Shown here piece after piece: positions 26,155-34,805 of a stretch of 55,766 nt of DNA. Source of the stretch: Pseudomonadota bacterium (GTDB lineage Bacteria > Pseudomonadota > Alphaproteobacteria > Puniceispirillales > Marisalimonadaceae); assembly GCA_027625145.1 (NCBI GenBank), contig JAQBXK010000011.1, positions 1 through 55,766 on the forward strand. The letters run 5' to 3'. How positions within the stretch are numbered: the stretch's first letter is position 1; each line of letters starts with the position of its first letter. The position numbers and the translations under genes are program-made. The notes beneath the pieces are model-generated. The model saw only the letters and a list, made by a program, of their open reading frames with translations, did no database searches and was not told the DNA's origin.

Positions 26155-26922
26155 TTACTTTACTATTTCAGTTTTACTACTTGAGTAAGTCTTTTTTTCA
26201 GGAAGTATACCCAATCTATTAGCTACTTCTTGATAGGCTTCTTTTAATCCACCTAAATCTTGTCGAAACAAATCTTTGTCCATTTTATTATTAGTTTTTA
26301 TATCCCATAATCTACAGTTATCTGGACTGATTTCATCAGCCAGCAATAATATTGAATTACCATCTTCTGAAAAATAACGACCAAACTCAATTTTAAAGTC
26401 AACAAGTTTTAGGCCAATACCTAAAAAAAGGCCTCTTAAAAAATCATTAATTCTTAGGCCATATTCTTGCATTTCATCCAGTTCATCTCTACTTGCCCAT
26501 TCAAAGTTGATAATATGATCTTCATTTATTAAAGGGTCACCTAATTCATCTTTTTTATAATAGTGCTCTACCAAAGGCCTGAAAAATAATTGTCCTTCCT
26601 TTAATCCAAGACGCTTTACAATTGATCCAGCTGCTATATTGCGAACCACAAATTCAACAGGTATGATTTCAACCTTTCTTACAAGTTGTTCTCTCATATT
26701 AAGTTTTTTTATGTAATGAGTTGGTATCCCAATATCAGTTATTTTTTGCATTAAATAATCAGAGATAGCATTATTCAAAACACCTTTACCATTAATTATA
26801 GAGTGTTTTTCTGCATTATTGGCAGTTGCATCATCTTTGAAATACTGAATTATTGTGTTTGAGTCAGGTCCTTCAAAAATTGTTTTAGCTTTTCCTTCAT
26901 AAAGGATTTTCTTTTTTGTCAT
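26155..26922 (-). CDS. purC: SAICAR synthetase
   Basis: Phosphoribosylaminoimidazole-succinocarboxamide synthase of 255 aa joining aspartate to CAIR with ATP. It contains YEGKAKTIFEG at the N-terminus, VEFVVRNIAAGSIVKRLGL and LADEISPDNCRLWD. It lies five bases after purB. The order purB-purC-purS-purQ-purL indicates one purine operon. Confidence 0.97.
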   Translation of the reverse strand: MTKKKILYEGKAKTIFEGPDSNTIIQYFKDDATANNAEKHSIINGKGVLNNAISDYLMQKITDIGIPTHYIKKLNMREQLVRKVEIIPVEFVVRNIAAGSIVKRLGLKEGQLFFRPLVEHYYKKDELGDPLINEDHIINFEWASRDELDEMQEYGLRINDFLRGLFLGIGLKLVDFKIEFGRYFSEDGNSILLLADEISPDNCRLWDIKTNNKMDKDLFRQDLGGLKEAYQEVANRLGILPEKKTYSSSKTEIVK

Positions 26923-26927
26923 TACTT

Positions 26928-28247
26928 TTATTCTTTCTCATTAGAAAAAACGCGATCAAAAATAGTATTAATGTGTTTAAAATGTTGGTCTAAATTAAAC
27001 AATTTATCAATTTCAATTTCATCAAGATAGTTTCTTACTTTTGGGTCATTCTTAAGTAATTTTTTATATACATTTTTTCTACTGTTTTCAGGGGTTTCCC
27101 ATACTTTCATTGCATTACTTTGAACCATTTCATATGCATCTTCTCTGCTTGCCCCTTTTTGAGTTAAAGCAAGTAAAACTTGTTGAGAATGAACTAGTCC
27201 TCCTAATTTTTCTAAATTAGAGAGCATTACTTCAGGGTAAATTAATAAATGATCAATAACTGAAGTTAATCTGCTTAAAGCAAAATCAAGTGTTATTGTT
27301 GCGTCAGGAGCTATCATTCTTTCAACTGCAGAATGGGATATATCTCTTTCATGCCATAAAGTAACGTTTTCTAAAGCTGGAGTTACAGAAGATCTCACTA
27401 TTCTTGCCAAACCAGTTAAATTTTCGCTTAAAACAGGGTTTCTTTTATGTGGCATTGCGCTAGATCCTTTTTGGCCTTGAGCAAAATATTCTTCAACTTC
27501 TCTTACTTCTGTTCTTTGAAGATGCCTTATTTCTGTTGCTAAACGTTCAACACTTGAAGCTATAATACCTAGCGTAGAAAAAAACATAGCATGCCTATCT
27601 CTTGGAATAATTTGAGTTGAAATTTCTTCAGGTTCTAAATTTAATTTTTTGGAAACATAACTTTCTACGAAGGGATCAATATGTGCAAAAGTTCCTACAG
27701 CTCCTGAAATAGCACATGTGCTTATTTCTTTTTTGGCATTAATTAATCTTTCTTTATTTCTTTTAAATTCAGCATAATAACTAGCTAATTTTAAACCAAA
27801 TGTTATTGGCTCTGCATGTATTCCGTGTGATCGACCAATAGTAATTGTATTTTTATGTTCTAGAGCTTTTTTTTCAAGAGCTAAAAGTAATTTATTAATA
27901 TCATTTAATAAAATTTCTGAAGCTTTTTGTAATTGTATTGATAAAGTAGTATCCAATATATCTGAAGAAGTCATTCCCTGGTGAATAAATCTTGCCTCAT
28001 CACCAACATATTCAGATAAGTTAGTTAAAAAGGCAATAACATCATGTTTTGTTGTTTTTTCTATTTCATCTATTTTCTCAATATCAAACTTGCCTTTTTC
28101 CCAAATTTTTTTGGCCGCTTCTAAAGGTATTACTCCTAATTGAGCTTGAGCATCGCAAGCATGAGCTTCAATTTCAAACCAAATTTTAAATTTCTCAGAT
28201 GGTGACCATATTTGTACCATTTCTTCTCTTGAGTATCTTTCAATCAT
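26928..28247 (-). CDS. purB: Adenylosuccinate lyase
   Basis: A 439-aa member of the fumarase/aspartase superfamily that splits SAICAR and adenylosuccinate. The signature GSSAMPHKRNPVLSEN contains the flexible catalytic loop. Conserved blocks TTKHDVIAFL, HQGMTSSDILDT and GRSHGIHAEP are present. It is the first gene of the minus-strand purine run; its promoter should lie in 28248-28393, an AT-rich stretch with no clear motif. Confidence 0.97.
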   Translation of the reverse strand: MIERYSREEMVQIWSPSEKFKIWFEIEAHACDAQAQLGVIPLEAAKKIWEKGKFDIEKIDEIEKTTKHDVIAFLTNLSEYVGDEARFIHQGMTSSDILDTTLSIQLQKASEILLNDINKLLLALEKKALEHKNTITIGRSHGIHAEPITFGLKLASYYAEFKRNKERLINAKKEISTCAISGAVGTFAHIDPFVESYVSKKLNLEPEEISTQIIPRDRHAMFFSTLGIIASSVERLATEIRHLQRTEVREVEEYFAQGQKGSSAMPHKRNPVLSENLTGLARIVRSSVTPALENVTLWHERDISHSAVERMIAPDATITLDFALSRLTSVIDHLLIYPEVMLSNLEKLGGLVHSQQVLLALTQKGASREDAYEMVQSNAMKVWETPENSRKNVYKKLLKNDPKVRNYLDEIEIDKLFNLDQHFKHINTIFDRVFSNEKE

Positions 28248-28393
28248 GCTTTCCTCAATTTAATATTATAAAAAATATTTTTTGATGTAAAATATTTTAA
28301 AGTGTTTATAATAATTTACTAAATGAATAACTATCATTTTACATTATATTTAATTAATTAACATTATCTTTTAAAAAAATATATGAGTAATAA

Positions 28394-28564
28394 TTGTTTA
28401 TAAGTTCTATTTTAAAAAATACGATTAAAGTTTTAGTAACTAATCCTGAAATAAGAAAAAAAGCAGTTGAAGTTACTATGAAAGCTTATAAAAATGCTAA
28501 ACCAAAATTAAAAGAAATTAGTAAAGCCATAAAAACAACAATTAATGATGGTTTAAAGAAATAA
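28394..28564 (+). CDS. Putative 56-aa basic small protein
   Basis: An open frame from TTG 28394 to TAA 28562-28564, bounded by a stop just upstream. The product is Lys-rich (NPEIRKKAVEVTMKAYKNAK, then KLKEISKAI and a C-terminal DGLKK) and looks helical. Its amino-acid use looks like coding sequence rather than random AT DNA, but there is no clear ribosome-binding site. It is alone on the + strand between purB and map, both on the minus strand. Function unknown. Confidence 0.45.
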   Translation: MFISSILKNTIKVLVTNPEIRKKAVEVTMKAYKNAKPKLKEISKAIKTTINDGLKK

Positions 28565-28628
28565 ATAATGATTTTATAAAATTTGAACTTTTAAAAAAAG
28601 TCTTTTCTAGAATAATGCCAGTTCTGAA

Positions 28629-29414
28629 TTATTTGTAATTTGGTTGAGTATATCCTTTTGGAGAGTTTGTGAATATTTCATACCCATTTGATGTAACTCC
28701 AATACTATGTTCAAACTGAGCTGACAAACCTTTGTCTTTTGTAATAGCTGTCCATCCATCAGATAAAATTTTTACATCATATTTTCCAGAATTTATCATT
28801 GGCTCTATTGTAAAAAACATGCCTTCTTGAAGAACGTTCCCTGTATTAGGTTTGCCATAATGAAGTATTGTTGGAGGGCAATGGAAGACTTTTCCTAATC
28901 CGTGTCCTGTAAAATCTCTTACAACTGAGAGGCCATGTTTTTCTGCATGTTCTTGAATAGCAAAACCAATGTCGCCAACAGTTTTTCCAGGTTTAACTAC
29001 TTCAATTCCTAACATAAGACATTCATATGTAATTTTTGTTAAAAACTTTGCTTTATTAGATGCAATTCCAACAAAAAACATTCGGCTAGTATCACCAAAC
29101 CAACCATCAAGTATTACTGTAACATCAATGTTTAAAATATCCCCATCTTTTAGGGTTTGAGATGAAGGTATCCCATGACAAACTACTTCGTTTATTGAGA
29201 TGCAAGTTGACTTAGGGAACCCTCTATAATTTAATGGAGCTGGAACAGCATTATGATTTATAATATATTCATGACATAAATTATCTAAAAATTCTGTGCT
29301 TACTCCAACTTCAACAAAATCTGTAATATAATCTAATACTTCTGCAGCTAATTTGCCTGCTTTATGCATATTTAAAAATTTTTTTTTATTATGAATTTGT
29401 ATATGATTGATCAT
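28629..29414 (-). CDS. map: Methionine aminopeptidase, type I
   Basis: Removes the initiator methionine from nascent proteins. At 261 aa it has the normal type I length. The pita-bread metal site is visible: DVTVILDGWFGDTSRMF gives the two Asp ligands, TGHGLGKVFHCPP the His, FFTIEPMI the first Glu and SAQFEHSIGV the last Glu. It is monocistronic, divergent from the CinA-domain gene at 29518. Confidence 0.95.
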   Translation of the reverse strand: MINHIQIHNKKKFLNMHKAGKLAAEVLDYITDFVEVGVSTEFLDNLCHEYIINHNAVPAPLNYRGFPKSTCISINEVVCHGIPSSQTLKDGDILNIDVTVILDGWFGDTSRMFFVGIASNKAKFLTKITYECLMLGIEVVKPGKTVGDIGFAIQEHAEKHGLSVVRDFTGHGLGKVFHCPPTILHYGKPNTGNVLQEGMFFTIEPMINSGKYDVKILSDGWTAITKDKGLSAQFEHSIGVTSNGYEIFTNSPKGYTQPNYK

Positions 29415-29517
29415 TTTAATTTTTCTTATTTAAATTTATATTTTAGTATTAATTTATATATACTTAAATAAGCATACGACGGATACTTATTATTTTTAAT
29501 TTTAGGAGTTTAATTTT

Positions 29518-30291
29518 ATGGTTTCAACAGCTGGTATTATAATTATTGGAGACGAAATTTTATCTGGCAGGACAAAAGACACGAATGTCAATTGGATTGC
29601 TTCAGAATTAAATAATATAGGAATCAGATTAATAGAAGCACGAATTATATGTGATGATATTTCTACAATTGTAGAAACAATTAATTTATTTAGGAATAAG
29701 TTCACTTATGTGTTTTCTTGTGGAGGGATTGGTCCTACTCATGACGATATAACAACAGAGTCTGTTGCAAAAGCTTTTAATCAAAAATTAGAAAAAAACC
29801 GTGAAGCTATGAGAAGGTTAACATTACATTTTGAAGGTACTAACATTGAATTTAATGAAGCTCGTCAAAAAATGGCAATTATTCCGGTTAATGCAACCTT
29901 AATTGATAATCCAGTTTCTGCAGCTCCGGGATACAAGATTGAAAATTTATTTGTTTTTGCAGGTGTCCCTAAAATAATGCAAGGAATGTTTCATACTATT
30001 ATAAATGATTTAACAGGTGGCAAAAAATTATTTTCTAGAACTGTATCATCTAACATTGGTGAAGGAATGATCGCAAAAGAACTAGAAAGAATAGAAAAAA
30101 AATTTTTAGGAATAAAAATTGGTTCTTATCCATATTTTAAACCAGGAAGCTTTGGAACATCAGTTGTTTTAAGATCAGAAGAAGAAATTCAATTAGATAA
30201 AGCATCAAAAGAAGTTTTGAAGGCTATAAATAACTTAGGAGGAAATGGTAAGATTTATGAAGAAGATCAAGTTGATGAAAGAAATTTATGA
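29518..30291 (+). CDS. Stand-alone CinA/MoaB-like molybdopterin-binding domain protein
   Basis: A 257-aa protein made of the N-terminal CinA (COG1058) domain only. GIIIIGDEILSGRTKDTNVNWIASEL is the start signature, and FSCGGIGPTHDDIT is the MoCF-type loop. SSNIGEGMIAKEL in the second half matches the ADP-ribose pyrophosphatase part of CinA. The nicotinamide-nucleotide deamidase (PncC) domain is absent, as in many alphaproteobacteria where it is separate. The role is probably nucleotide repair or cofactor housekeeping; not experimentally defined. GGAG precedes ATG 29518. Confidence 0.85.
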   Translation: MVSTAGIIIIGDEILSGRTKDTNVNWIASELNNIGIRLIEARIICDDISTIVETINLFRNKFTYVFSCGGIGPTHDDITTESVAKAFNQKLEKNREAMRRLTLHFEGTNIEFNEARQKMAIIPVNATLIDNPVSAAPGYKIENLFVFAGVPKIMQGMFHTIINDLTGGKKLFSRTVSSNIGEGMIAKELERIEKKFLGIKIGSYPYFKPGSFGTSVVLRSEEEIQLDKASKEVLKAINNLGGNGKIYEEDQVDERNL

Positions 30292-30297
30292 ATGAAT

Positions 30298-31017
30298 TTA
30301 TTTAGCAGAAGGCAAGGAGCTTTTACTTAATTTTCGTTTATTAAGATTTTTACTTTTAAAAAAGTGAATGAGAATTATTCCTGAAATAAATCCTCCAATA
30401 TGTGCAGCATAAGCAACTCCTCCATTACTTACTTCAGTTCCATTAAAACTTATTAACTGAATAATTATCCAACCTCCAAGTACTATTATAGCTCGAATAT
30501 TTATTATCTTAAAAAAAAAGATAAACCAAAAAAAAACTCTAATATTAGCTTTGGGGAATAACATTAAATAAGCTCCCAATACACCTGCAATAGCTCCAGA
30601 AGCACCAACCATAGGAATGGTTGAGTTTGGATCTAATAAGGCGTGTGATAAAGCAGCACAAGTTCCGGTAATTAAGTAAAAAACAATAAATTTTGTTTTT
30701 CCCATTACATCCTCAATATTATCTCCAAAAATATAAAGGTATGTCATGTTACCAATTAGATGCATCCAGCCACCATGAAGAAACATCGATGTTATTATAG
30801 AAAGAAATGATGGGATAAATTTAAGAGTTGGAGATAACTCTGAAAACCCAAATAGTACAGCTGGAATCATTCCAAAACTAAGAAAAATACTATCTTTAAT
30901 ATAGGAATTTTTAAAAACGTAAGTGATAAATATCAAAACACAAAATAAAATAATAATCCAACATATTAAAGGTTTCTTGTTTGTTGGGTTTTGATCAGAA
31001 ATGGGAAAAAAAAACAT
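30298..31017 (-). CDS. Rhomboid family intramembrane serine protease
   Basis: A 239-aa polytopic protein with about six or seven membrane helices. The catalytic Ser is in GASGAIAGVLGAY and the catalytic His in AAHIGGFISG. MFLHGGWMHLIGNMTYLYIFGDNIE is the typical rhomboid helix-2 region. It begins two bases downstream of panC on the same strand. Substrates unknown. Confidence 0.93.
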   Translation of the reverse strand: MFFFPISDQNPTNKKPLICWIIILFCVLIFITYVFKNSYIKDSIFLSFGMIPAVLFGFSELSPTLKFIPSFLSIITSMFLHGGWMHLIGNMTYLYIFGDNIEDVMGKTKFIVFYLITGTCAALSHALLDPNSTIPMVGASGAIAGVLGAYLMLFPKANIRVFFWFIFFFKIINIRAIIVLGGWIIIQLISFNGTEVSNGGVAYAAHIGGFISGIILIHFFKSKNLNKRKLSKSSLPSAK

Positions 31018-31018
31018 T

Positions 31019-31867
31019 TTAACTGTTGAATTCTATATTATCAATAATCCTTGTATTACCTATTTTTAATGAACCTAAAATTACTTTTTTTCCAACTTGA
31101 TCACTATTGAAAATAGGACTTAATAATTCATCTCTTATCTCGTAATAATCAGGTACAAGATTGATAGATATTAAAAATTCTTTTGCTGTTTTGATGATAA
31201 CTTCAATGCTTTCACCTAATTGATACAAATCAACACTTTTTTTCAGACATTTAAATAAATTAGATGCTAAATCCAATTCTTCATTGGATAAATAATTGTT
31301 TCTAGATGATAATGCTAAACCATTATTAGATCTTACGATGGGAGCAGTTAAAATATTTAGATTGGGAAAGTATGATTTAGACATATTTCTTATCAAAATT
31401 TGTTGTTGATAATCTTTTGCTCCAAAAACAGCAATGTCAGGTTTAATTATATTAAACATTCTATGAACGACAGTTAAAACCCCATCAAAATGATCTGGTC
31501 TTAATTTGCCACATAGCTCTTTACCAAGGCTGCCTGATTTAATTAGTTGAATTTCTGTTTCATCAGGAAACATTTCATTTCTGCTTTTTGGTAAAAATAA
31601 AATGTCACAATTTTCATCATTTAATTTTTTAATATCTTGTTCAATTGTTCTAGGGTAATTATCAAAATCATCATTTTTTCCAAATTGAAGTGGATTAACA
31701 AAAATTGTTGTTATAGTCTTTGAGGAATTTAATTTTGCTAACTTAACTAATGATAAATGGCCTTGATGTAAATTGCCCATAGTTGGGACTAAAGCTAATT
31801 TACCGGGTGATAGAGAAATTTGACCTAATGCTTCATTGAGTTCATATTTAGTTTTAGCAATAATCAT
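31019..31867 (-). CDS. panC: Pantothenate synthetase
   Basis: Joins pantoate and beta-alanine with ATP (282 aa). PTMGNLHQGHLSLV carries the HxGH ATP site. FVNPLQFGKNDDFDNYPRT and VFGAKDYQQQILIRNM line the pantoate and ATP pockets, and LALSSRNNYLS is the KMSKS-like end. No panB or panD lies nearby. It shares a transcript with the rhomboid gene. Confidence 0.96.
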   Translation of the reverse strand: MIIAKTKYELNEALGQISLSPGKLALVPTMGNLHQGHLSLVKLAKLNSSKTITTIFVNPLQFGKNDDFDNYPRTIEQDIKKLNDENCDILFLPKSRNEMFPDETEIQLIKSGSLGKELCGKLRPDHFDGVLTVVHRMFNIIKPDIAVFGAKDYQQQILIRNMSKSYFPNLNILTAPIVRSNNGLALSSRNNYLSNEELDLASNLFKCLKKSVDLYQLGESIEVIIKTAKEFLISINLVPDYYEIRDELLSPIFNSDQVGKKVILGSLKIGNTRIIDNIEFNS

Positions 31868-32006
31868 TTAAATAATGACCTATGTGTTTTATTTTAAGTA
31901 ATTATATAATATTTATTAAGAACTCTTTAATTAGTAATTAAATTAATTTAATCTTGCAAGGACGGAAACACTTAAAAATCAAAGTATTTTTTTATTAAAT
32001 TTTATA

Positions 32007-32094
32007 TGGTACGGACGGGCGGACTTGAACCGCCAAGGGCATAAAGCCCGCCAGATTTTAAGTCTGGTCTGTCTACCTATTCCAGCACGCCCGC
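32007..32094 (-). tRNA. tRNA-Leu(UAA)
   Basis: An 88-base gene read on the minus strand, including encoded CCA. The acceptor GCGGGCG pairs with CGTCCGT (two G-U pairs). The anticodon stem CCAGA/TCTGG encloses CTTAAAA, giving anticodon TAA (complement of 32058-32060). A long variable arm (CGGGC..GCCC) marks a class II tRNA. The T-arm is GGCGG-TTCAAGT-CCGCC. The flanks of this gap (31868-32006 and 32141-32232) hold nothing else I can support. Confidence 0.97.
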
Positions 32095-32111
32095 ATAAAC
32101 CATATTTGTGT

Positions 32112-32140
32112 TGTTTAGCTTAGGATTTTATGTAAGGCAA
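32112..32140 (-). promoter_or_regulatory. Candidate promoter for tRNA-Leu
   Basis: On the minus strand TTGCCT (32140-32135), a 17-base spacer and TAAACA (32117-32112) lie 17 bases ahead of the mature tRNA 5' end. Spacing is ideal and the match to sigma-70 boxes is moderate. Confidence 0.4.
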
Positions 32141-32232
32141 GTTATTTATTAAAAATATTAACAACATTTATCATGACATTTATTAACAAATTTCATATAA
32201 GTTAACTTGTTATTTAATGTGGAGTTAATAAT

Positions 32233-33333
32233 ATGAATAATGATAAATTAGGCAGTAAGATTGAAGGAGAAGAATATTTAGTTCTTCATGAATTTGCTAA
32301 AAAAGCTAAAAAAAATCTCTCGAAAGAAACATGGGATTACCTAATTGGTGCTGCTGAAACAGAAACTACATTTAAACGTAATAGATATGCTTTGGATAGT
32401 TTGGCATTTAGGCCAAGGGTATTAAGAGATGTTGAAAATATTAACTTAACAGCAGATTTATTTGGTCATAAGTTACGTATTCCTGTTATTTTAGCTCCAA
32501 TAGGGTCAATGCAAGATTTTGTTGATGGAGCTGGCATAGCTCCTACAACAGCGGCAGCTAATTTTGGTATTATGCATATGACTAGTTCTACTTGTTTACC
32601 TGGTTTTGAAGAAGTTGCAAAAAGTGTAGATTATCCAAAATTATTTCAACTTTACATAAGAGGTGATAAAGACTGGGTTGATGATAATATCAAAAGAGCA
32701 ATTGATTATAATTATGCTGGTATTTGTTTAACTGTAGATTTAGATGCTTATGGAAGAAGAGAAAGAGATTTGTCGAAGAGATATAGAACAACTTCAAGGC
32801 AATCTGCTTCAGGTTTTGAGCATCAAATGCGTTTTTCATGGAAAGATATAGATAGAATTAAAAGCTATTGTGATTTACCTATAATTTTAAAAGGAATTGC
32901 TACTGCCGAAGATGCAATTTTAGCTGTTGAGCATGGAGTTGAAGTTGTTTATGTATCAAATCATGGTGGTAGACAACTAGATTATGGCTTAGGCGGTGTC
33001 AAGGTTTTGCCTGAGATAGTTAATGCTATAAAAGGTCGTGTTAAGATATTTTATGATGGAGGGATAATGAGAGGTACTGATGTAGTAAAAGCTATTGCAT
33101 TAGGTGCTGATATGGTTGGAATAGGAAGACTTCAAGGGTTTGCTGCAGGTGCAGGAGGTTCTGATGCAATTTTTAGAATGTTAGAGTTATTAGAGGTTGA
33201 GATCAGCACTTGTATGAGGCTACTTGGAATTAATTCATTTAATGAACTAGATAATACATTTTTAACTAACGATAATTCTTTTGGAAATTTGGATGTTTTA
33301 AGCTCATTTCCATTGTTAAGCGAAGGTTATTAA
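32233..33333 (+). CDS. FMN-dependent alpha-hydroxyacid dehydrogenase/oxidase
   Basis: A 366-aa TIM-barrel flavoenzyme of the lactate dehydrogenase (LldD)/glycolate oxidase/lactate 2-monooxygenase family. The family motif SNHGGRQLDYG has the catalytic base His244 and the substrate-binding Arg247. PVILAPIGSMQDF, MTSSTCLPGFEE and FQLYIRGDKDW line the FMN site, and DGGIMRGTDVVKAIALGADMVGIGR is the phosphate-binding end. The substrate (lactate, glycolate, mandelate or another) is not resolved. GTGGAG lies upstream of ATG 32233. It seems monocistronic. Confidence 0.9.
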   Translation: MNNDKLGSKIEGEEYLVLHEFAKKAKKNLSKETWDYLIGAAETETTFKRNRYALDSLAFRPRVLRDVENINLTADLFGHKLRIPVILAPIGSMQDFVDGAGIAPTTAAANFGIMHMTSSTCLPGFEEVAKSVDYPKLFQLYIRGDKDWVDDNIKRAIDYNYAGICLTVDLDAYGRRERDLSKRYRTTSRQSASGFEHQMRFSWKDIDRIKSYCDLPIILKGIATAEDAILAVEHGVEVVYVSNHGGRQLDYGLGGVKVLPEIVNAIKGRVKIFYDGGIMRGTDVVKAIALGADMVGIGRLQGFAAGAGGSDAIFRMLELLEVEISTCMRLLGINSFNELDNTFLTNDNSFGNLDVLSSFPLLSEGY

Positions 33334-33341
33334 TTAAGTTT

Positions 33342-33890
33342 TTATATTAGTTCGTTAAATCTTTTTAAAAAGTCTTTTATTGATATTTTAGGAGAAACAG
33401 GTTTTATTTTTGTTATAAGTTTAATTTTAGGCTTCTTTAAAATCTGTAAAGCTTCTATTTCAGTATATCCAGCAATTTGAACAGATTCAAACCAAGCGGC
33501 TGCTTTATCTGCTTTTTTAATGCTTAACTCAACTGATTTAGGAATAATTGCAGGGAGTCCAAATCTTAAGTTAATAGCTTGCATCAAATTGTTTTCAACT
33601 AATCTATAACTATTATTTAGGGCGTATTTAAATGGAGTAATCAAGTCACCTATAACATATTCAGGCCCATCATGTAATAAAGCTGCTAATCTCCATTTCA
33701 AAGATGAGTTAGGATTATTTTCAGTAAATAATTTTTCTACTAAAAGTGAATGTTGAGCCACTGAATAACTATGAATTCCAATAGTTTGGCCATTCCAACG
33801 TGTAACACGAGATAACCCTAAAGCAATATCTTCGATTTCTATATCAAATGGCGATGGAGATAAAATATCAAGTTTTTTGCCAGACAACAT
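33342..33890 (-). CDS. HD-domain phosphohydrolase (YfbR-like)
   Basis: A 182-aa HD-superfamily protein of the YfbR/5'-nucleotidase-like group. It contains RWNGQTIGIHSYSVAQHSLLVEKL with the first His, LAALLHDGPEYVIGDLITPFK with the HD pair, and KKADKAAAWFESVQI with the last Asp. The annotated ATG at 33890 appears not to be the natural N-terminus. Seven codons upstream (INERAWQR, to 33914) continue family-like sequence but offer no ATG, GTG or TTG. See the finding on this point. It probably dephosphorylates nucleotides. Confidence 0.82.
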   Translation of the reverse strand: MLSGKKLDILSPSPFDIEIEDIALGLSRVTRWNGQTIGIHSYSVAQHSLLVEKLFTENNPNSSLKWRLAALLHDGPEYVIGDLITPFKYALNNSYRLVENNLMQAINLRFGLPAIIPKSVELSIKKADKAAAWFESVQIAGYTEIEALQILKKPKIKLITKIKPVSPKISIKDFLKRFNELI

Positions 33891-34045
33891 TCTTTGCCAA
33901 GCTCTTTCATTTATTTTATTTAAGTTTGAAGAAATTGATCTTACTTTCTATGTAAAATGTTATTTTTGTTTTTTTATTAAAAATGTCTTTATATTAATAT
34001 ATATTAAATATATTAAACTAAAAATACATTATTCAGGTAAGTACT

Positions 34046-34747
34046 TTGGATTTCTATCAAGCTGAAAGTAAATATAAGCAAAAACAACTAAGATTCATTT
34101 TTAGAAATGTATTAAAACTATTATTTATTTTTATAATATTTTTTTTAGGTTGGAGATTTGGTAATAGTGATAAATCAATTCTTATACAAGAAAATGAAAA
34201 ATTAGTTAATGAATTTTCAGAATCTAAAAATATTTTAGAAAGAAATTTGGCTGAAATTAGATTGAAACTTAAAGAGGCAAATTTAGCTTTAGATACTAAA
34301 AACATAAGAGATGGACAAACAAAATTTGGAAGAAATGCTAAGAACGTTTTGGCGTCAACATTAGCTAGTGGGGTGCCTGAAAATATTATAGTAGATAATT
34401 TAAGATTATTAGGAAACAAAAAAAATTGTAATAATCTTCAATACAAAGAATTGCCAGTATCTACAAAATTGTTTGTTCCTCCTGAAAATACATTGAGATT
34501 ATTATCTGGTAGTTTAAAAATTAAAGCAGAAGGTAATATTTTAGATATTAGTAATGATAATCCTTATTTTGATTCAAACAAACCTATGCGAGTTGCTTTT
34601 ATATATCTTGGAAACAATGATTTAGTTGAAGGAACGTTACCAATCAAAAAAACTATTTTTGCAGGAAATTTTTCTGTGAAAATAGAGCTTGTTAAATCTA
34701 ATGTAAGAGGGGCTGTTCTAGTTAATTATATAACTTGTAAAGTTTAA
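34046..34747 (+). CDS. Membrane-anchored coiled-coil protein of unknown function
   Basis: 233 aa. Basic N-terminus, one membrane helix at about residues 24-40 (LLFIFIIFFLGWRFG), then a Lys/Glu-rich coiled coil (about 45-85) and a beta-rich extracytoplasmic domain to the end containing two Cys (in KKNCNNL and the final YITCKV) that could form a disulfide. This layout suggests a bitopic inner-membrane protein with a periplasmic domain. The TTG start at 34046 has AGGT upstream. It is 58 bases before the SDR of the lipid cluster and might be co-transcribed. I do not recognise the family. Confidence 0.75.
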   Translation: MDFYQAESKYKQKQLRFIFRNVLKLLFIFIIFFLGWRFGNSDKSILIQENEKLVNEFSESKNILERNLAEIRLKLKEANLALDTKNIRDGQTKFGRNAKNVLASTLASGVPENIIVDNLRLLGNKKNCNNLQYKELPVSTKLFVPPENTLRLLSGSLKIKAEGNILDISNDNPYFDSNKPMRVAFIYLGNNDLVEGTLPIKKTIFAGNFSVKIELVKSNVRGAVLVNYITCKV

Positions 34748-34805
34748 TTTTAATATCAATATATATAATATTTAGTTACTTTAATATTTTTTAAAGAGTA
34801 TTTAT

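Noticed and set aside
29470-29505. Six-base inverted repeat (AATAAG/CTTATT) followed by T-rich sequence between map and the CinA-domain gene
   Set aside because: The stem is short with a 13-base loop and the genes are divergent, so a terminator makes no sense; probably chance in AT-rich DNA.
31960-32006. Possible small RNA next to tRNA-Leu
   Set aside because: The stretch with GCAAGGACGG looked structured at first, but no stable stem, promoter or terminator could be drawn.
34057-34419. 120-aa open frame on the minus strand
   Set aside because: It overlaps the coiled-coil membrane protein gene and its sequence is the low-complexity complement of a Lys/Glu-rich coiled coil.
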